A DNA stretch of 64,000 nucleotides from Microcoleus sp. FACHB-68 (lineage in GTDB: Bacteria > Cyanobacteriota > Cyanobacteriia > Cyanobacteriales > Oscillatoriaceae). Positions within the stretch are counted from its first letter, which is position 1. Each line of letters opens with the position of its first letter. This document shows, piece by piece, positions 40,692 through 49,990 of this stretch. The notes under the pieces were generated by a model. That model saw only the letters and a program-made list of their open reading frames with translations. It was not told the DNA's origin and ran no database searches. The translations under genes and the position numbers were made by a program. The stretch lies in contig NZ_JACJOT010000017.1 in NCBI RefSeq assembly GCF_014695715.1, positions 124,001 to 188,000 on the forward strand, written 5' to 3'.

Positions 40692-41651
40692 TTAATCCTG
40701 GGCTTCTAGCTGTTTTTGCTGCAATAGCCGGCTCAGTTCCTTGCTGATCAGTTCACTGACTTTTTGGTTGCCGGTGGGACTGAGGTGAATGTGATCTCGG
40801 TAGAGGGTTTCTGGCTGCGGGGCTGCATTGAAAATCGGTAGAAAATCAATGTAAGTGACTTGCTCGTTTTGAGTAAAGTCCGTGAGACGCAGACGCGCCT
40901 TTTTTTCGTAATCCAACGAACCGGGCTGTCCAATTTCACGCAATAAAGGAGTCATGGCCAGTAAAAATTGGCCTTTATTTTTATTGACAATTTCCTTAAC
41001 TTGTTGTATTGCTTCCAAGTTGCGACCGGCCCGATCGCCGGTTTCTGCCTGCACGGCTTGTAATTCCGGGGATACCGGCGGGGAAGGCAACACATAGCGG
41101 CTCAATACTTCCACCAAGGCTAAAGGAGGTTGCCGGCTCGGATAGTTGCGATCTTGGCCCACCGGCAGCGAAGTCGGTGCGGTGGCAAACAAATCATCGG
41201 TATTAATCAGCAACACGACAGCCTGAGCGTCAAACGTGCCAAACCGTTGTAAATAAGCCAATTCATTTCTCGGTCCCCAAGAATTGGCAGAAGCATTGAG
41301 GACTTCAACTGCTCCCTCTCCCCCTTCTAACTCACGAGCAATCATCGCGGAAATCGTCTCCTCCCGATCCGTCCACCAGCCGCCATTTGCCACAGAATCT
41401 CCCAGCAGTAACACCCGCAAGGTAGAAGCCGGTCGAGTTGGCGATACCGGCGCACTTCGCATGGAATACTGATTAATTTCAATTCGGTTGCCAAACCGGC
41501 GAGTGCGCTGGTTCGGCGCTAAAAGATAGCCAATTCGCTCATCTGGAATATAAATCAGGGGCTGGCCAAAACCAAATAGCAGGCGCAGGCTCACCTCTAA
41601 TAGCGTCAAAAGGCCAAGGCCGATGGCCAAAATGAGCAGCGCAATTTTCAT
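40692..41651 (-). CDS. SGNH/GDSL family hydrolase
   Basis: 319 residues. One N-terminal membrane anchor (residues about 3-22). The SGNH blocks are RVLLLGDSVANGGWW (catalytic Ser), the NSWGPRNELAY region, and YRDHIHLSPTGNQ with the Asp-x-x-His dyad. It would be an envelope-anchored esterase or acetylhydrolase; substrate unknown. Start ATG 41651. Confidence 0.88.
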   Translation of the reverse strand: MKIALLILAIGLGLLTLLEVSLRLLFGFGQPLIYIPDERIGYLLAPNQRTRRFGNRIEINQYSMRSAPVSPTRPASTLRVLLLGDSVANGGWWTDREETISAMIARELEGGEGAVEVLNASANSWGPRNELAYLQRFGTFDAQAVVLLINTDDLFATAPTSLPVGQDRNYPSRQPPLALVEVLSRYVLPSPPVSPELQAVQAETGDRAGRNLEAIQQVKEIVNKNKGQFLLAMTPLLREIGQPGSLDYEKKARLRLTDFTQNEQVTYIDFLPIFNAAPQPETLYRDHIHLSPTGNQKVSELISKELSRLLQQKQLEAQD

Positions 41652-41980
41652 TTCATATCCGCTGAGACAATTAATTAAAAAAAGAAAAATATTCTAAGTG
41701 CCGGCTATAGGAAAATTGCTCACGGCGAATTAATCGGGTGACAACCAAATCAGACCAGAGGCTAAATACTTAACAGAGCAAGCTGGAAAATTACCAACTT
41801 TGGTGCCGGCAAATTCTGTATCAAACTGGTTATAGGGTGCCCGCTCTCAGTTATAGTACAGTACAGGAGACTTGCTCTAAGCTCTATAGCAGAGATGAAC
41901 GGCAAGCGTGAATCTCATTGCCTGTATTTAGAAGTGTATGTGGTTGACTCAATTTACTGCCGAGTCCGAATCGTAAAATT
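41652..41980. other. Upstream region of btpA
   Basis: About 330 bp between divergent genes. A TATAGT -10-like element occurs near 41853, and the sequence around 41840-41880 has the usual look of a promoter. Nothing else is recognised. Confidence 0.4.
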
Positions 41981-42826
41981 GTGGACTTAAATCAGATATT
42001 CAAAACACCAAATCCAATTATTGGGGTGGTACATTTATTGCCGCTACCGACATCTCCCCGGTGGGGTGGCAGCCTTAGAGCTGTGATTGATCGAGCGGAA
42101 CAAGAAGCGACAGCCTTGGCTTCCGGTGGCGTTAACGCCTTGATCGTGGAAAATTTTTTCGACGCGCCGTTTACCAGTGGGCGAGTCGATCCGGCTGTGG
42201 TTAGTGCGATGACACTGATCATTGGGCATCTGATGAATTTGGTGACGCTGCCGGTGGGGATCAATGTCTTACGCAACGACGCCCATAGCGCCTTGGCCAT
42301 TGCCTCCAATGTCGGAGCCAAATTTATCCGCGTCAACGTCTTAACCGGCGTCATGGCCACAGATCAAGGGTTAATCGAAGGGCAAGCCCATCAACTCCTG
42401 CGCTACCGGCGGGAATTGGGCAGTGATGTCAAAATACTGGCAGATGTACTGGTCAAGCACGCTCGGCCTTTGGGTTCCCCCAATCTCACCACAGCCGTGC
42501 AAGAGACAATACAACGGGGTTTAGCCGATGGCGTGATACTCTCTGGTTGGGCAACCGGCAGTCCCCCCAATTTAGAAGACCTAGAATTGGCCACAGCAGC
42601 CGCGAATGGCACGCCGGTGTTCATTGGCAGTGGGGCCAATTGGGAAAATATCCCCACCCTGATGCAAGCAGCAGACGGCGTAATTGTCTCCAGTTCCCTG
42701 AAGCGACATGGACGCATCGAACAACCCATCGATCCGATTCGGGTTAGCCAATTTGTGGAAGCCACGCGCCGTAGCGTCTCGGAAAAGCCAGCCCCCAAAC
42801 CCGTTTCCTCGTTTACCGTTCATTAG
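41981..42826 (+). CDS. btpA: BtpA family photosystem I biogenesis protein
   Basis: 281 residues, GTG start at 41981. A TIM-barrel-like protein with PIIGVVHLLPLPTSPRWGGS at the start, GGVNALIVENFFDAPF, and a C-terminal GSGANWENIPTLMQAADGVI block; matches the BtpA/SgcQ family. BtpA is a thylakoid-associated factor needed for photosystem I accumulation. The next gene is VKOR, about 75 bp downstream on the same strand, separated by an AATCTAA-type repeat. Confidence 0.93.
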   Translation: MDLNQIFKTPNPIIGVVHLLPLPTSPRWGGSLRAVIDRAEQEATALASGGVNALIVENFFDAPFTSGRVDPAVVSAMTLIIGHLMNLVTLPVGINVLRNDAHSALAIASNVGAKFIRVNVLTGVMATDQGLIEGQAHQLLRYRRELGSDVKILADVLVKHARPLGSPNLTTAVQETIQRGLADGVILSGWATGSPPNLEDLELATAAANGTPVFIGSGANWENIPTLMQAADGVIVSSSLKRHGRIEQPIDPIRVSQFVEATRRSVSEKPAPKPVSSFTVH

Positions 42827-42866
42827 CGCCCAGGAACCAATCAAACACAAACGACAAACGACGCAC

Positions 42867-42899
42867 TAAAATCTAAACTCTAAATCTAAACTCTAAAGT
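42867..42899. repeat. CTAAACTCTAAAT tandem repeat (STRR)
   Basis: Short tandem repeat of AATCTAAACTCTA units between btpA and the VKOR gene. Similar AATCTAA tracts occur at 2560 and 47823. Confidence 0.7.
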
Positions 42900-42903
42900 T
42901 GAC

Positions 42904-43860
42904 ATGATTCGCCGACGTTCTACCCCCTGGATTCATCGCTGGTCGCGTGTCCTGATCGCGGCGATAGCAGCTGCCGGTGCTTTAGAAACGGCCTTTCTCA
43001 CAGTCGTCAAATTGACCGGCAATGTTAGTGCAGTCTGCCCTACAAGCGGCTGTAACCAGGTACTCAACAGCCCTTACGCTCAAGTTTTTGGCATACCTTT
43101 GACGCTGTTAGGTTTTTTGGCCTATACCGCTATGGCGGTGATGGCGGCTGCCCCTTTGGCCTTCAATCCCGCCAATCAGAAGGAACTGCGATCTAAGCTG
43201 GAAAACCTGACTTGGCCATTGCTATTTGCCGGTGGCATTGCAATGGTAATTTTCAGCGGCTACTTAATGTATCTGCTGATTTTTGTCATTAAAGAATTCT
43301 GTTTCTATTGCCTCGCCTCGGCTTTATTTTCACTCGCACTATTTGTGCTGGCCCTAATAGGGCGGGAATGGGAAGATATTGGTCAAATCGTTTTCACCGG
43401 CATCATCGTTGGGATGGTGACGCTGATTGGAACCTTGGGGATATACGCGAACGCCAACTCACCTGTGGCAACGGACTCTGCTGTTAATTCGTCAGGTTCC
43501 GGACAAGCCGGCCCACCCGTTACGACCACCTCTGGTGAAGCAGAAATTGCTTTAGCACGTCATCTTACCCAAGTCGGGGCCAAGGAATACGGGGCTTATT
43601 GGTGTCCACACTGCCACGATCAAAAGCAACTGTTTGGCAAAGAAGCATTTGCGCTGGCGGACTACGTTGAATGTGACCCCGAAGGCCGCAATGCTCGCGC
43701 TCAAATGTGCATAGACGCAAAAATTCAAGGCTACCCAACTTGGGAAATTAACGGCAAATTTTATCAGGGCGTCCAATCCCTAGAGAAATTAGCCGATCTC
43801 TCCGGTTACAACGGCCCGCGTAACTTTAAGAACACCATCGCCACCCCCACAGTGCCTTAA
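42904..43860 (+). CDS. Vitamin K epoxide reductase-thioredoxin fusion protein
   Basis: 318 residues. Residues about 15-185 are the VKOR membrane domain, with the loop CPTSGCNQVLNSPYAQ and the active site CFYCLASALFS (CxxC). Residues about 215-305 are a thioredoxin-like domain with GAYWCPHCHDQKQLF (CPHC). This is the standard cyanobacterial fusion that forms disulphides in the thylakoid lumen or periplasm and passes electrons to quinone. It follows btpA on the same strand. Start ATG 42904. Confidence 0.95.
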   Translation: MIRRRSTPWIHRWSRVLIAAIAAAGALETAFLTVVKLTGNVSAVCPTSGCNQVLNSPYAQVFGIPLTLLGFLAYTAMAVMAAAPLAFNPANQKELRSKLENLTWPLLFAGGIAMVIFSGYLMYLLIFVIKEFCFYCLASALFSLALFVLALIGREWEDIGQIVFTGIIVGMVTLIGTLGIYANANSPVATDSAVNSSGSGQAGPPVTTTSGEAEIALARHLTQVGAKEYGAYWCPHCHDQKQLFGKEAFALADYVECDPEGRNARAQMCIDAKIQGYPTWEINGKFYQGVQSLEKLADLSGYNGPRNFKNTIATPTVP

Positions 43861-43936
43861 AAGTCACTCAAGCTACAAAATTCTAGAATGGAAGCTGAAG
43901 TGCAGCTAATATTCTTTTGAGGAAGTAGAAGTTACT

Positions 43937-44248
43937 ATGGCTAACCTAAGTACCACACAAGCAATCGAAGAACTAGCGGCTGAGATTGGCGAGAACGTTT
44001 ACATGGATATCGCCAAGTGGCACCTCCATTTACGTGAAGCTCATCTTCACACCGTTCTCGCTGAACGTCTTTACCCGCTGCTGAGTGGTAGAACTATCGA
44101 CGAAGACCAGGTTCTACCCATCCTGCAAAATATCCCTGTGAAATTAGGGGGTGGCAAACGGGAAGTTTCTCTGTTGGATTTGCTGCCAATGCAATCTCAA
44201 GTTCAGCTGATGGATATCTTAGAAGAGTATCAGCGCAAGATTAGCTAA
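43937..44248 (+). CDS. DUF3181 family protein
   Basis: 103 residues, soluble and helical. The motif NVYMDIAKWHLHLREAHLHT, then LAERLYPLL and GGKREVSLLDLLP, is typical of the cyanobacterial DUF3181 family; function unknown. It follows the VKOR gene on the same strand, 76 bp downstream. Confidence 0.85.
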   Translation: MANLSTTQAIEELAAEIGENVYMDIAKWHLHLREAHLHTVLAERLYPLLSGRTIDEDQVLPILQNIPVKLGGGKREVSLLDLLPMQSQVQLMDILEEYQRKIS

Positions 44249-44376
44249 GTCTGATGACGAAAATGGCAGGGCTATGCGGTTCGACCTCTGGCTGAGGCTG
44301 ATTAACCGACAAGCTAAAACCTTGAGGCTAAAACAAAAGCCGCCTTGAATTTGAAAATCAATCAGACAACTCTTAG

Positions 44377-44426
44377 GGCAAGTTCAGTGTTCTGTCCGCA
44401 GATCAATCTGAGCCACTGAGCTTGCC
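44377..44426. other. Hairpin upstream of the TPR gene
   Basis: GGCAAGTTCAGTG at 44377 pairs with CACTGAGCTTGCC at 44414-44426 with one mismatch and a 24-nt loop. It is not followed by a clean T run. It could be a terminator of the DUF3181 gene or a leader structure of the TPR gene. Confidence 0.45.
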
Positions 44427-44527
44427 TTATATCATTTATATGCTATTTTGTCAAGGGCTTGATGAGATCGCAACCGGCGACTACTGTGATCGCAAGGGAC
44501 TTTTGCCCAGACAAGGAGCCAAAATGT

Positions 44528-46495
44528 ATGGCAAAAAAGAAAAGACTGCCAATCACCGGCAAAGGCTTCGGTGCCGGCACTCAACAACTCATGGCCGGCT
44601 TAGTCAAAGCCGAAAGCTTGATTCGCCAGAAAAATTGGCTCCAAGCGTTGGAAATCTTAGAAGCTTTGGAAAAGCGCTATCCCAACGAGCCAGACGTGCT
44701 GATTAGCCAAGTGAATCTCTACCTCGAAATTGGTGACATCAAGCACTATCAGCACACTTGCGAGCGCCTGCTTAAAATTGACCCAAATAATGCCAATGCC
44801 ACCCTAGGGTTAGCCGGCTCCTATCTGGCCAATCTTCGCCCCCTGTTGGCCATCAGAACCTTTCGCCGGTTTGTTGAGCGGTGGCCAAACGACCAGCGCG
44901 TTGCCGATGTCAACCAGACCATTGCGGAACTGGAACCCAAAATTACTGGAATGGTTGCAGAAATGGGGTTAACCGGCGAAGAGGCTATAGAACTGGCAAC
45001 TATACATGAACAAGCTCAATGCTGCTTAGAACTGGGGAAATATTTGGAATGCCGGCAGCTCGAAGAACAAATATTAGAACGCCGGCCCGATTTCACTTCT
45101 GCGCTCAACAACATCAGCCAAGCCTACGTGATGGAAGGCCAAATCGAGCCAGCGATTACCACCAGCCAGCGCGTCCTTGAAATCGATCCCAAAAACTATC
45201 ACGCCCTCTCCAACCTCAGCCGTTACCTGTGCCTGAGTGGCCGGCTTGAGGAAGCCAAACAGCAAGCTGAGCAACTTAAATCCCTTGAATCTGATGCCGC
45301 AGATATTTGGGTAAAAAAAGCAGAAGCCTTCAGTTTCCTGGGCGACGATCAAAGCGTTCTTGATGCCTTCGTCGGCGCTGAAAAAACCGGCAGCCTGGAA
45401 CCTGCCGTCTCTAGTCCCTTCCTTTATCATCTGGCAGCCGTTGCCCACCTACGGCAGGGAAACCAAGATCGCGCCCGTAAATACTGGCAGCAAGCGCTCA
45501 AAATCAACGCCGGATTTGAATTAGCCCAAGCCAACCTCAACGATCTCAACCAGCCGGTGAGTCAGCGCCATTGTCCCTGGCCGTTTCCTTTGGCCAACTG
45601 GGTCAGCCAGCACGCGATTAACGAACTCCTTGAACAAGTGAGGTTCGGGTTTCGTGAGGATGATGAAGAAGCCGCCACACAGACAACCCAACGCTATCTG
45701 CAACAGCATCCAGAGATGGTGAGCCTAGTGCCGATGCTGCTGGATCGGGGCGATCCCCCAGGACGCGAGTTTGCCCTGCGCCTTGCGAAAATGGCCAAGA
45801 CGCCGGAAATGCTGGAAGCGCTCAAAGATTTTGCCTTGAGTAATCGCGGGCCTGATGAAAGCCGGCATGAAGCGTCAATCGTTGTTTCAAGCGCCGGTCT
45901 TCTTTCTGCGGCTGAGCCGGTGCGGATGTGGATGCGAGGCAAATGGCAAGAACTAATACTTTTTGGCTTTGAAATTGATACTGAGCCGGTGGGAACGCAC
46001 GATCCCCAGGTTATGAAGTGGCTGGCTGCTGCAATTGAAGCTTTAAAACAGCAAAACCCTGATGAGGCCGAGCGCCTGCTCCAACAATGCCTGGAAATTG
46101 AACCCGACGATCCCTCGCTGTTAAATAATTTGGCGACTGCCTACGAACAGCAGAAGCGCAAAAAAGAAGCGTACGCACTGACGCACCAAATTTACGAGCG
46201 CTATCCAGATTATTTGTTCGCTCGTCTCTCTATTGCCTCACAGCATTTAGCCACGGGAGACATTGAGGCTGCTGAAGAATTACTGAACCCGTTGCTGTCC
46301 CGCCGGCGCTTTCATGTCAGCGAATTTGCCGCCTTTTGTATGGTTCAGATGGAACTTTCTGTGGCTAAAGGCTCTCCAGAGGCAGCACGTTCGTGGCTGG
46401 GAATGTTTGAGCAGACTTATCCAGAGCACCCAGCAATCGCTTCTTGGAAAAAGCGGTTAAGCCCACCCAGCCGGCAGCTAGGGACTAAGGGCTAG
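44528..46495 (+). CDS. TPR-repeat protein
   Basis: 655 residues from the ATG at 44528, which has AAGGAG 10 nt upstream; the longer open frame has no such signal. At least eight to ten tetratricopeptide-like units are seen, for example NNATLGLAGSYLANLRPLLA-type helices and LLNNLATAYEQQKRKKEAYA. A region at about 360-530 is less regular. There is no signal peptide, so it is cytosolic and likely a protein-interaction scaffold. The partner is unknown. The gene is followed by a GGGCTAGGGATTA repeat. Confidence 0.9.
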   Translation: MAKKKRLPITGKGFGAGTQQLMAGLVKAESLIRQKNWLQALEILEALEKRYPNEPDVLISQVNLYLEIGDIKHYQHTCERLLKIDPNNANATLGLAGSYLANLRPLLAIRTFRRFVERWPNDQRVADVNQTIAELEPKITGMVAEMGLTGEEAIELATIHEQAQCCLELGKYLECRQLEEQILERRPDFTSALNNISQAYVMEGQIEPAITTSQRVLEIDPKNYHALSNLSRYLCLSGRLEEAKQQAEQLKSLESDAADIWVKKAEAFSFLGDDQSVLDAFVGAEKTGSLEPAVSSPFLYHLAAVAHLRQGNQDRARKYWQQALKINAGFELAQANLNDLNQPVSQRHCPWPFPLANWVSQHAINELLEQVRFGFREDDEEAATQTTQRYLQQHPEMVSLVPMLLDRGDPPGREFALRLAKMAKTPEMLEALKDFALSNRGPDESRHEASIVVSSAGLLSAAEPVRMWMRGKWQELILFGFEIDTEPVGTHDPQVMKWLAAAIEALKQQNPDEAERLLQQCLEIEPDDPSLLNNLATAYEQQKRKKEAYALTHQIYERYPDYLFARLSIASQHLATGDIEAAEELLNPLLSRRRFHVSEFAAFCMVQMELSVAKGSPEAARSWLGMFEQTYPEHPAIASWKKRLSPPSRQLGTKG

Positions 46496-46517
46496 GGATT
46501 AGGGGCTAGGGATTAGC
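46481..46517. repeat. GGGCTAGGGATTA tandem repeat (STRR)
   Basis: Tandem copies of AGGGGCTAGGGATT starting inside the last codons of the TPR gene and running past its stop codon. Confidence 0.75.
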
Positions 46518-46945
46518 TCTGTCTCCTTCGCCCTTTTTCCTTAGCTCTCTAAAATCTACGCCAAATAGTATTCCGAAATTTAAACTGTTACATTAGATAT
46601 TCTGAACAATTAAAAATCCCTGAAACATAGATGCATTAAGGGTTTTAGCGTAAATTTACTAAAAGATGATATTTTGATTATTACAATCAATAAATTAATT
46701 TTGCTAGGAATTATTTAATAAATTTATGCTAGTCGAGCATCTTGCTCAACCCTATACTGTTCATACAGATTAGGTTCCAAATCTAGATGCAGCAATGATC
46801 CCAGCAACTAAGGCCCTCTACCCTGACATTGAGCTAAGCCGGCCACGCCAGTTCTTATGACAATTTGGCGAGTAGAACAAGGGATTTGCTGATATCTTAA
46901 TATTTTGTTACAAAAGAGCAAGAACTACTGGAAACGAGAAACCTC
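46496..46945. other. AT-rich intergenic region
   Basis: 450 bp with no supported gene. After the repeat at its left end it is AT-rich and should hold the promoter of the DUF2993 gene. Confidence 0.4.
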
Positions 46946-47740
46946 ATGTTTGGGACTCTCATTGGTCAAACAACCCCCCCTGGCACGGATTGGGGAGAGC
47001 GTATGCTCAACACCGTCGCCAGCCAATCCATTCGCCACCTGTTCAGTCAGAGTGAGTCCGTGGAGGTGGTTGTGCGCTGCCATCCCTCCAGCAAACTCTT
47101 ACAAGGCAGTATAGATAGCTTCAAAATGAGCGGTCGGGGTCTGGTCATTCGCCGGGATTTTCCGGTTGAAGAAATGGTATTTGAAACCGACGCTGTTTCC
47201 ATTGACTTTAGCTCTATTCTTAGCGGCCAAATTCGCCTCAAACAACCCACCCAAGCCATCGCCGACGTTATTCTCTCCGAAGACGGCATTAACCAGGCTT
47301 TTAAAGCTGAGCTAGTGAAAAAGCGGCTGCAAAACCTCGATCTGCCGGCATTAAACGAATTGAGCGGTGGCGCACCCGTTTCTTTTTCCGAGGTGCAAGT
47401 GCAGCTGCTGCCTGAAAACCGCCTTCGCATCTTCGCCAAGGCAGATTTAGGAGATCACGGGATCGTGCCCGTCGCCCTGACGGTAACATTAGGCATTGAG
47501 CGCCGGCGTCGGATTCTGTTTCAAAATCCCGAAATCGAGCTTGATGCTGTACCGGAATCGCTGCAAGAAACCTCTAAAACCCTGGCAATTGCTTTGGGAC
47601 AGATTTTGGATAATATGGTCGATCTTGATCGCTTTGATCTCGATGGCGTGACAATGCGGCTCAATCGTCTGGAAACCCAAGGCAAACAGCTAATTTTCAG
47701 CGGCTACGCTCAAATCGACCACTTCCCGCAGACTAAATAA
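46946..47740 (+). CDS. DUF2993 (LmeA-like) phospholipid-binding-type protein
   Basis: 264 residues. Family hallmarks are LLQGSIDSFKMSGRGLVIRR and FETDAVSIDFSSILSGQIRL, with LRIFAKADLG in the second half. DUF2993/LmeA proteins bind phospholipids and are usually exported or membrane-associated, but no clear signal peptide is visible at this N-terminus. Start ATG 46946. A strong terminator follows. Confidence 0.87.
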   Translation: MFGTLIGQTTPPGTDWGERMLNTVASQSIRHLFSQSESVEVVVRCHPSSKLLQGSIDSFKMSGRGLVIRRDFPVEEMVFETDAVSIDFSSILSGQIRLKQPTQAIADVILSEDGINQAFKAELVKKRLQNLDLPALNELSGGAPVSFSEVQVQLLPENRLRIFAKADLGDHGIVPVALTVTLGIERRRRILFQNPEIELDAVPESLQETSKTLAIALGQILDNMVDLDRFDLDGVTMRLNRLETQGKQLIFSGYAQIDHFPQTK

Positions 47741-47759
47741 TTGCATCTAGATTTTAGAT

Positions 47760-47812
47760 AGTCGTTTGCTAGGGTTCAAATTGCTGTTGACCCTTAGCAA
47801 ACGACTTTTAAT
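47760..47812 (+). terminator. Terminator of the DUF2993 gene
   Basis: Long stem AGTCGTTTGCTAGGGTT / GACCCTTAGCAAACGACT (two internal mismatches), then a T-rich tail. Confidence 0.85.
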
Positions 47813-47901
47813 TAATCAAAATTAAAAATCTAAAATCTAAAATAAGGTGCAAAATTGGTAAATTTAGATCCGCGAGAAATCTGTTCGCTGCCGGCGGGAT
47901 T

Positions 47902-48330
47902 GTGATGTTGCCACTGCTGGGACGGATTTTTCTGGCAGCACTGGAACTTGATTGCCCCTCTCCAGAGGATTTTCGCTTGGCGTTAGAGAGCGCGTCTCAG
48001 GCAGAGTTGCTGGTGATGCGCCGGTTTAATACCGTATTTGATACGATTATTGCGGTTTCGCCGTTGCTGGGTTTATTGGGAACTGTTTTAGGATTAATTC
48101 AATCTTTCAGTGCTTTACGCGTGGGTGATGTTGGGGGTAGCGATAGTGTTGGCGTTACTGCCGGCATTAGTGAGGCTCTGATTTCTACGGCTGCTGGATT
48201 AATTGTTGCTATTTTTACACTTTTATTTGCCAATCTGTTTCGGAGTTTCTATCGGACGCTGCGGGCTTTGATTCAGAAGTATGGGGGAAAGTTAGAGTTA
48301 CTTTACCGGAGCCAATATCAAAGCTTGTAA
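47902..48330 (+). CDS. Shortened ExbB/TolQ-type proton channel protein
   Basis: 142 residues from the GTG at 47902. The conserved C-terminal half is intact: AVSPLLGLLGTVLGLIQSF and GVTAGISEALISTAAGLIVA, both ExbB/TolQ/MotA signatures. Family-like sequence also precedes the start in frame (FAAGGIVMLPLLG), reaching an ATT at 47854 that has AAGG 7 nt upstream. Between MLPLLG and LELDCPSPEDFRLAL about 60-70 residues normally present (rest of helix 1 and the cytoplasmic domain) are missing. No exbD follows. It looks like an internally deleted, possibly non-functional relic. Confidence 0.75.
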   Translation: MMLPLLGRIFLAALELDCPSPEDFRLALESASQAELLVMRRFNTVFDTIIAVSPLLGLLGTVLGLIQSFSALRVGDVGGSDSVGVTAGISEALISTAAGLIVAIFTLLFANLFRSFYRTLRALIQKYGGKLELLYRSQYQSL

Positions 48331-48940
48331 GTGATCAATTATAGAATTATCTATAATTTTTGATATTTAAAACCCTAAATTTCTGTTGCCGGCAGCAAAC
48401 GTTATGCTGATTAGCATCTCATACCAATTTCAGAAAAGAAGGCGATAGATGGGTAATTTGGGGAGAGCAACCTGAATCTCAACACTGATAAGAATTTGAG
48501 TTACCTGCCTTCTGTGCTAAAGAGCGCACACTCTAGCAAGGCATGGGATCACTTAACCGTACAGCAACTTTTTATACCAAATCCATCTCAGTAACCCCTT
48601 TTTCCAGCTCTGTTCATTTGACTTTTTGGAAAGAGAAATCAAAAGCACTGTTTAATGAATTCTTCCCCTCACAACTGAGGAAGGGGTAATCAGGACTTAA
48701 CCTCACTCTCCTGTGCCCGTGCGGTGAAAGCAAAATTCCTGATCTAGAGTGGATTTAGCCGTATTAAAGAGTGATTTTATTGATTTTTGTTTATGATTGG
48801 GGAAACCTAACTGAGGGGTATGACCCCTCACCCCATGAAGGTCATCAGAAACGATGACCGTACAGTTCTGGATTGAGCAACTCCAAGAGCTGAGGTAGCA
48901 AGGGAAAAATAAGGTAGAAAATAGCACATAGGTAAAAAAT
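48331..48940. other. Intergenic region with ATACCAA words
   Basis: 610 bp with no supported gene. ATACCAATTT occurs at 48421 and ATACCAAATCC at 48574, resembling the ends of the MITE-like element at 13856. They could mark decayed copies, but no complete inverted-repeat element is seen. Confidence 0.4.
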
Positions 48941-49744
48941 ATGGCGGGAAATAGCGCACACGTCAAACGGTTGCTGCAAACGAAACAATGTCAGGGGGGC
49001 GATCTGAGCGAGGCAAACTTGGCTCAATTGAATTTGAGTGGTGCTGACCTCAGCGGTGCTAAGTTAATGTTTGCCAACCTGCATGGGGCCAATCTTAATA
49101 GTGCGAACTTGAGCGGTGCCGATCTCTGTTTTGCGAACCTCGTAGCAGCCGATCTAACGAATGCCGATCTCAGGGGGATCGATGGCAAAGGACTAAATTT
49201 GTTAGATGCCAAACTCCCTCGTGCTAATTTCAGCGGTGCTGATTTGGGGTTTTCCACATTTGTTAACAGCAATTTGCACGAAGCCAATCTCAGCGGTGCA
49301 GACTTGGATGGTGCCAATATGATAGGAGCCAAACTCAATAGTGCTAACCTCAGCGGTACTGACTTGGGAGGTGCCAATTTAGGTCATGCTGAGCTGATAG
49401 GGGCTAATCTGTCGAATGCTAACTTGAGTGATGCTCGGTTGGTGGGTGCTGACTTGAGTGATGCGAATTTGAGTGGGGCGAACTTAAGTAGCGCCAATTT
49501 GTTGAATGCGAATTTAAGTGGGGCGAATCTGAGTGGGGCGAATCTGAGTGGGGCGAATCTGGCGAACGCGCAACTAGAGGGTGCGATAGGACTCTACATG
49601 GACACTCAAGTTGGGACTCGCCGGCATGACACCCAGAGGTCAGGCACGCCCCAGTCAAGCCCAGCTTATGTTACTTTTTCCCAGCCTGGGGCATATCGCT
49701 CAGATTCGCCAACTTTAGGATTGCCACATCCGGGATTGCCTTAG
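48941..49744 (+). CDS. Pentapeptide repeat protein
   Basis: 267 residues. From about residue 25 to 215 it is an almost unbroken run of A(D/N)LSG-type pentapeptides, about 35 units, predicting a right-handed quadrilateral beta-helix. A short lead MAGNSAHVKRLLQTKQCQGG precedes it; the tail is Pro/Ser-rich. Such proteins are common in cyanobacteria and mostly of unknown function. The consensus drifts toward NLSGA at the C-terminal end, where the units are near-identical at DNA level, suggesting recent expansion. Confidence 0.93.
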   Translation: MAGNSAHVKRLLQTKQCQGGDLSEANLAQLNLSGADLSGAKLMFANLHGANLNSANLSGADLCFANLVAADLTNADLRGIDGKGLNLLDAKLPRANFSGADLGFSTFVNSNLHEANLSGADLDGANMIGAKLNSANLSGTDLGGANLGHAELIGANLSNANLSDARLVGADLSDANLSGANLSSANLLNANLSGANLSGANLSGANLANAQLEGAIGLYMDTQVGTRRHDTQRSGTPQSSPAYVTFSQPGAYRSDSPTLGLPHPGLP

Positions 49745-49887
49745 GGAATGGGGCATGGGGAATGGGGCATGGGGCATGGGTCAAGGCTTCGCCAACCTAA
49801 AGGTAGGGGCATGGGGCATGGGGCATGGGGCATGGGTCAAGGCTTCGCCAACCTAAAGGTAGGGGAATGGGGCATGGGGCATGGGGC
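49745..49887. repeat. GGGGCAT / CTTCGCCAACCTAAAGGTA composite repeat, two copies
   Basis: ATGGGGC heptamers surround two copies of the core CTTCGCCAACCTAAAGGTA (near 49786 and 49842). Same family as at 10.5 kb and 57.0 kb. Confidence 0.9.
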
Positions 49888-49990
49888 TATACCAATTCTG
49901 TGTGGATAGCCCGTTTTTAGGTTAGGTGCAGCACCGGCTTTCTTTGCCCACAGCCTGAGACTAAAGCCACCCTTTAAGTCTGTGTCCGAC

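Noticed and set aside
44248-44340. tRNA-like GGTTCGA word near 44280
   Set aside because: No acceptor or anticodon stem pairs around it.
48421-48584. Second MITE-like element between ATACCAA words
   Set aside because: Both words are in the same orientation and no inverted partner was found, so a complete element is not supported.
49745-49887. CRISPR-like array
   Set aside because: The repeats are directly adjacent heptamers with no unique spacers of constant length.
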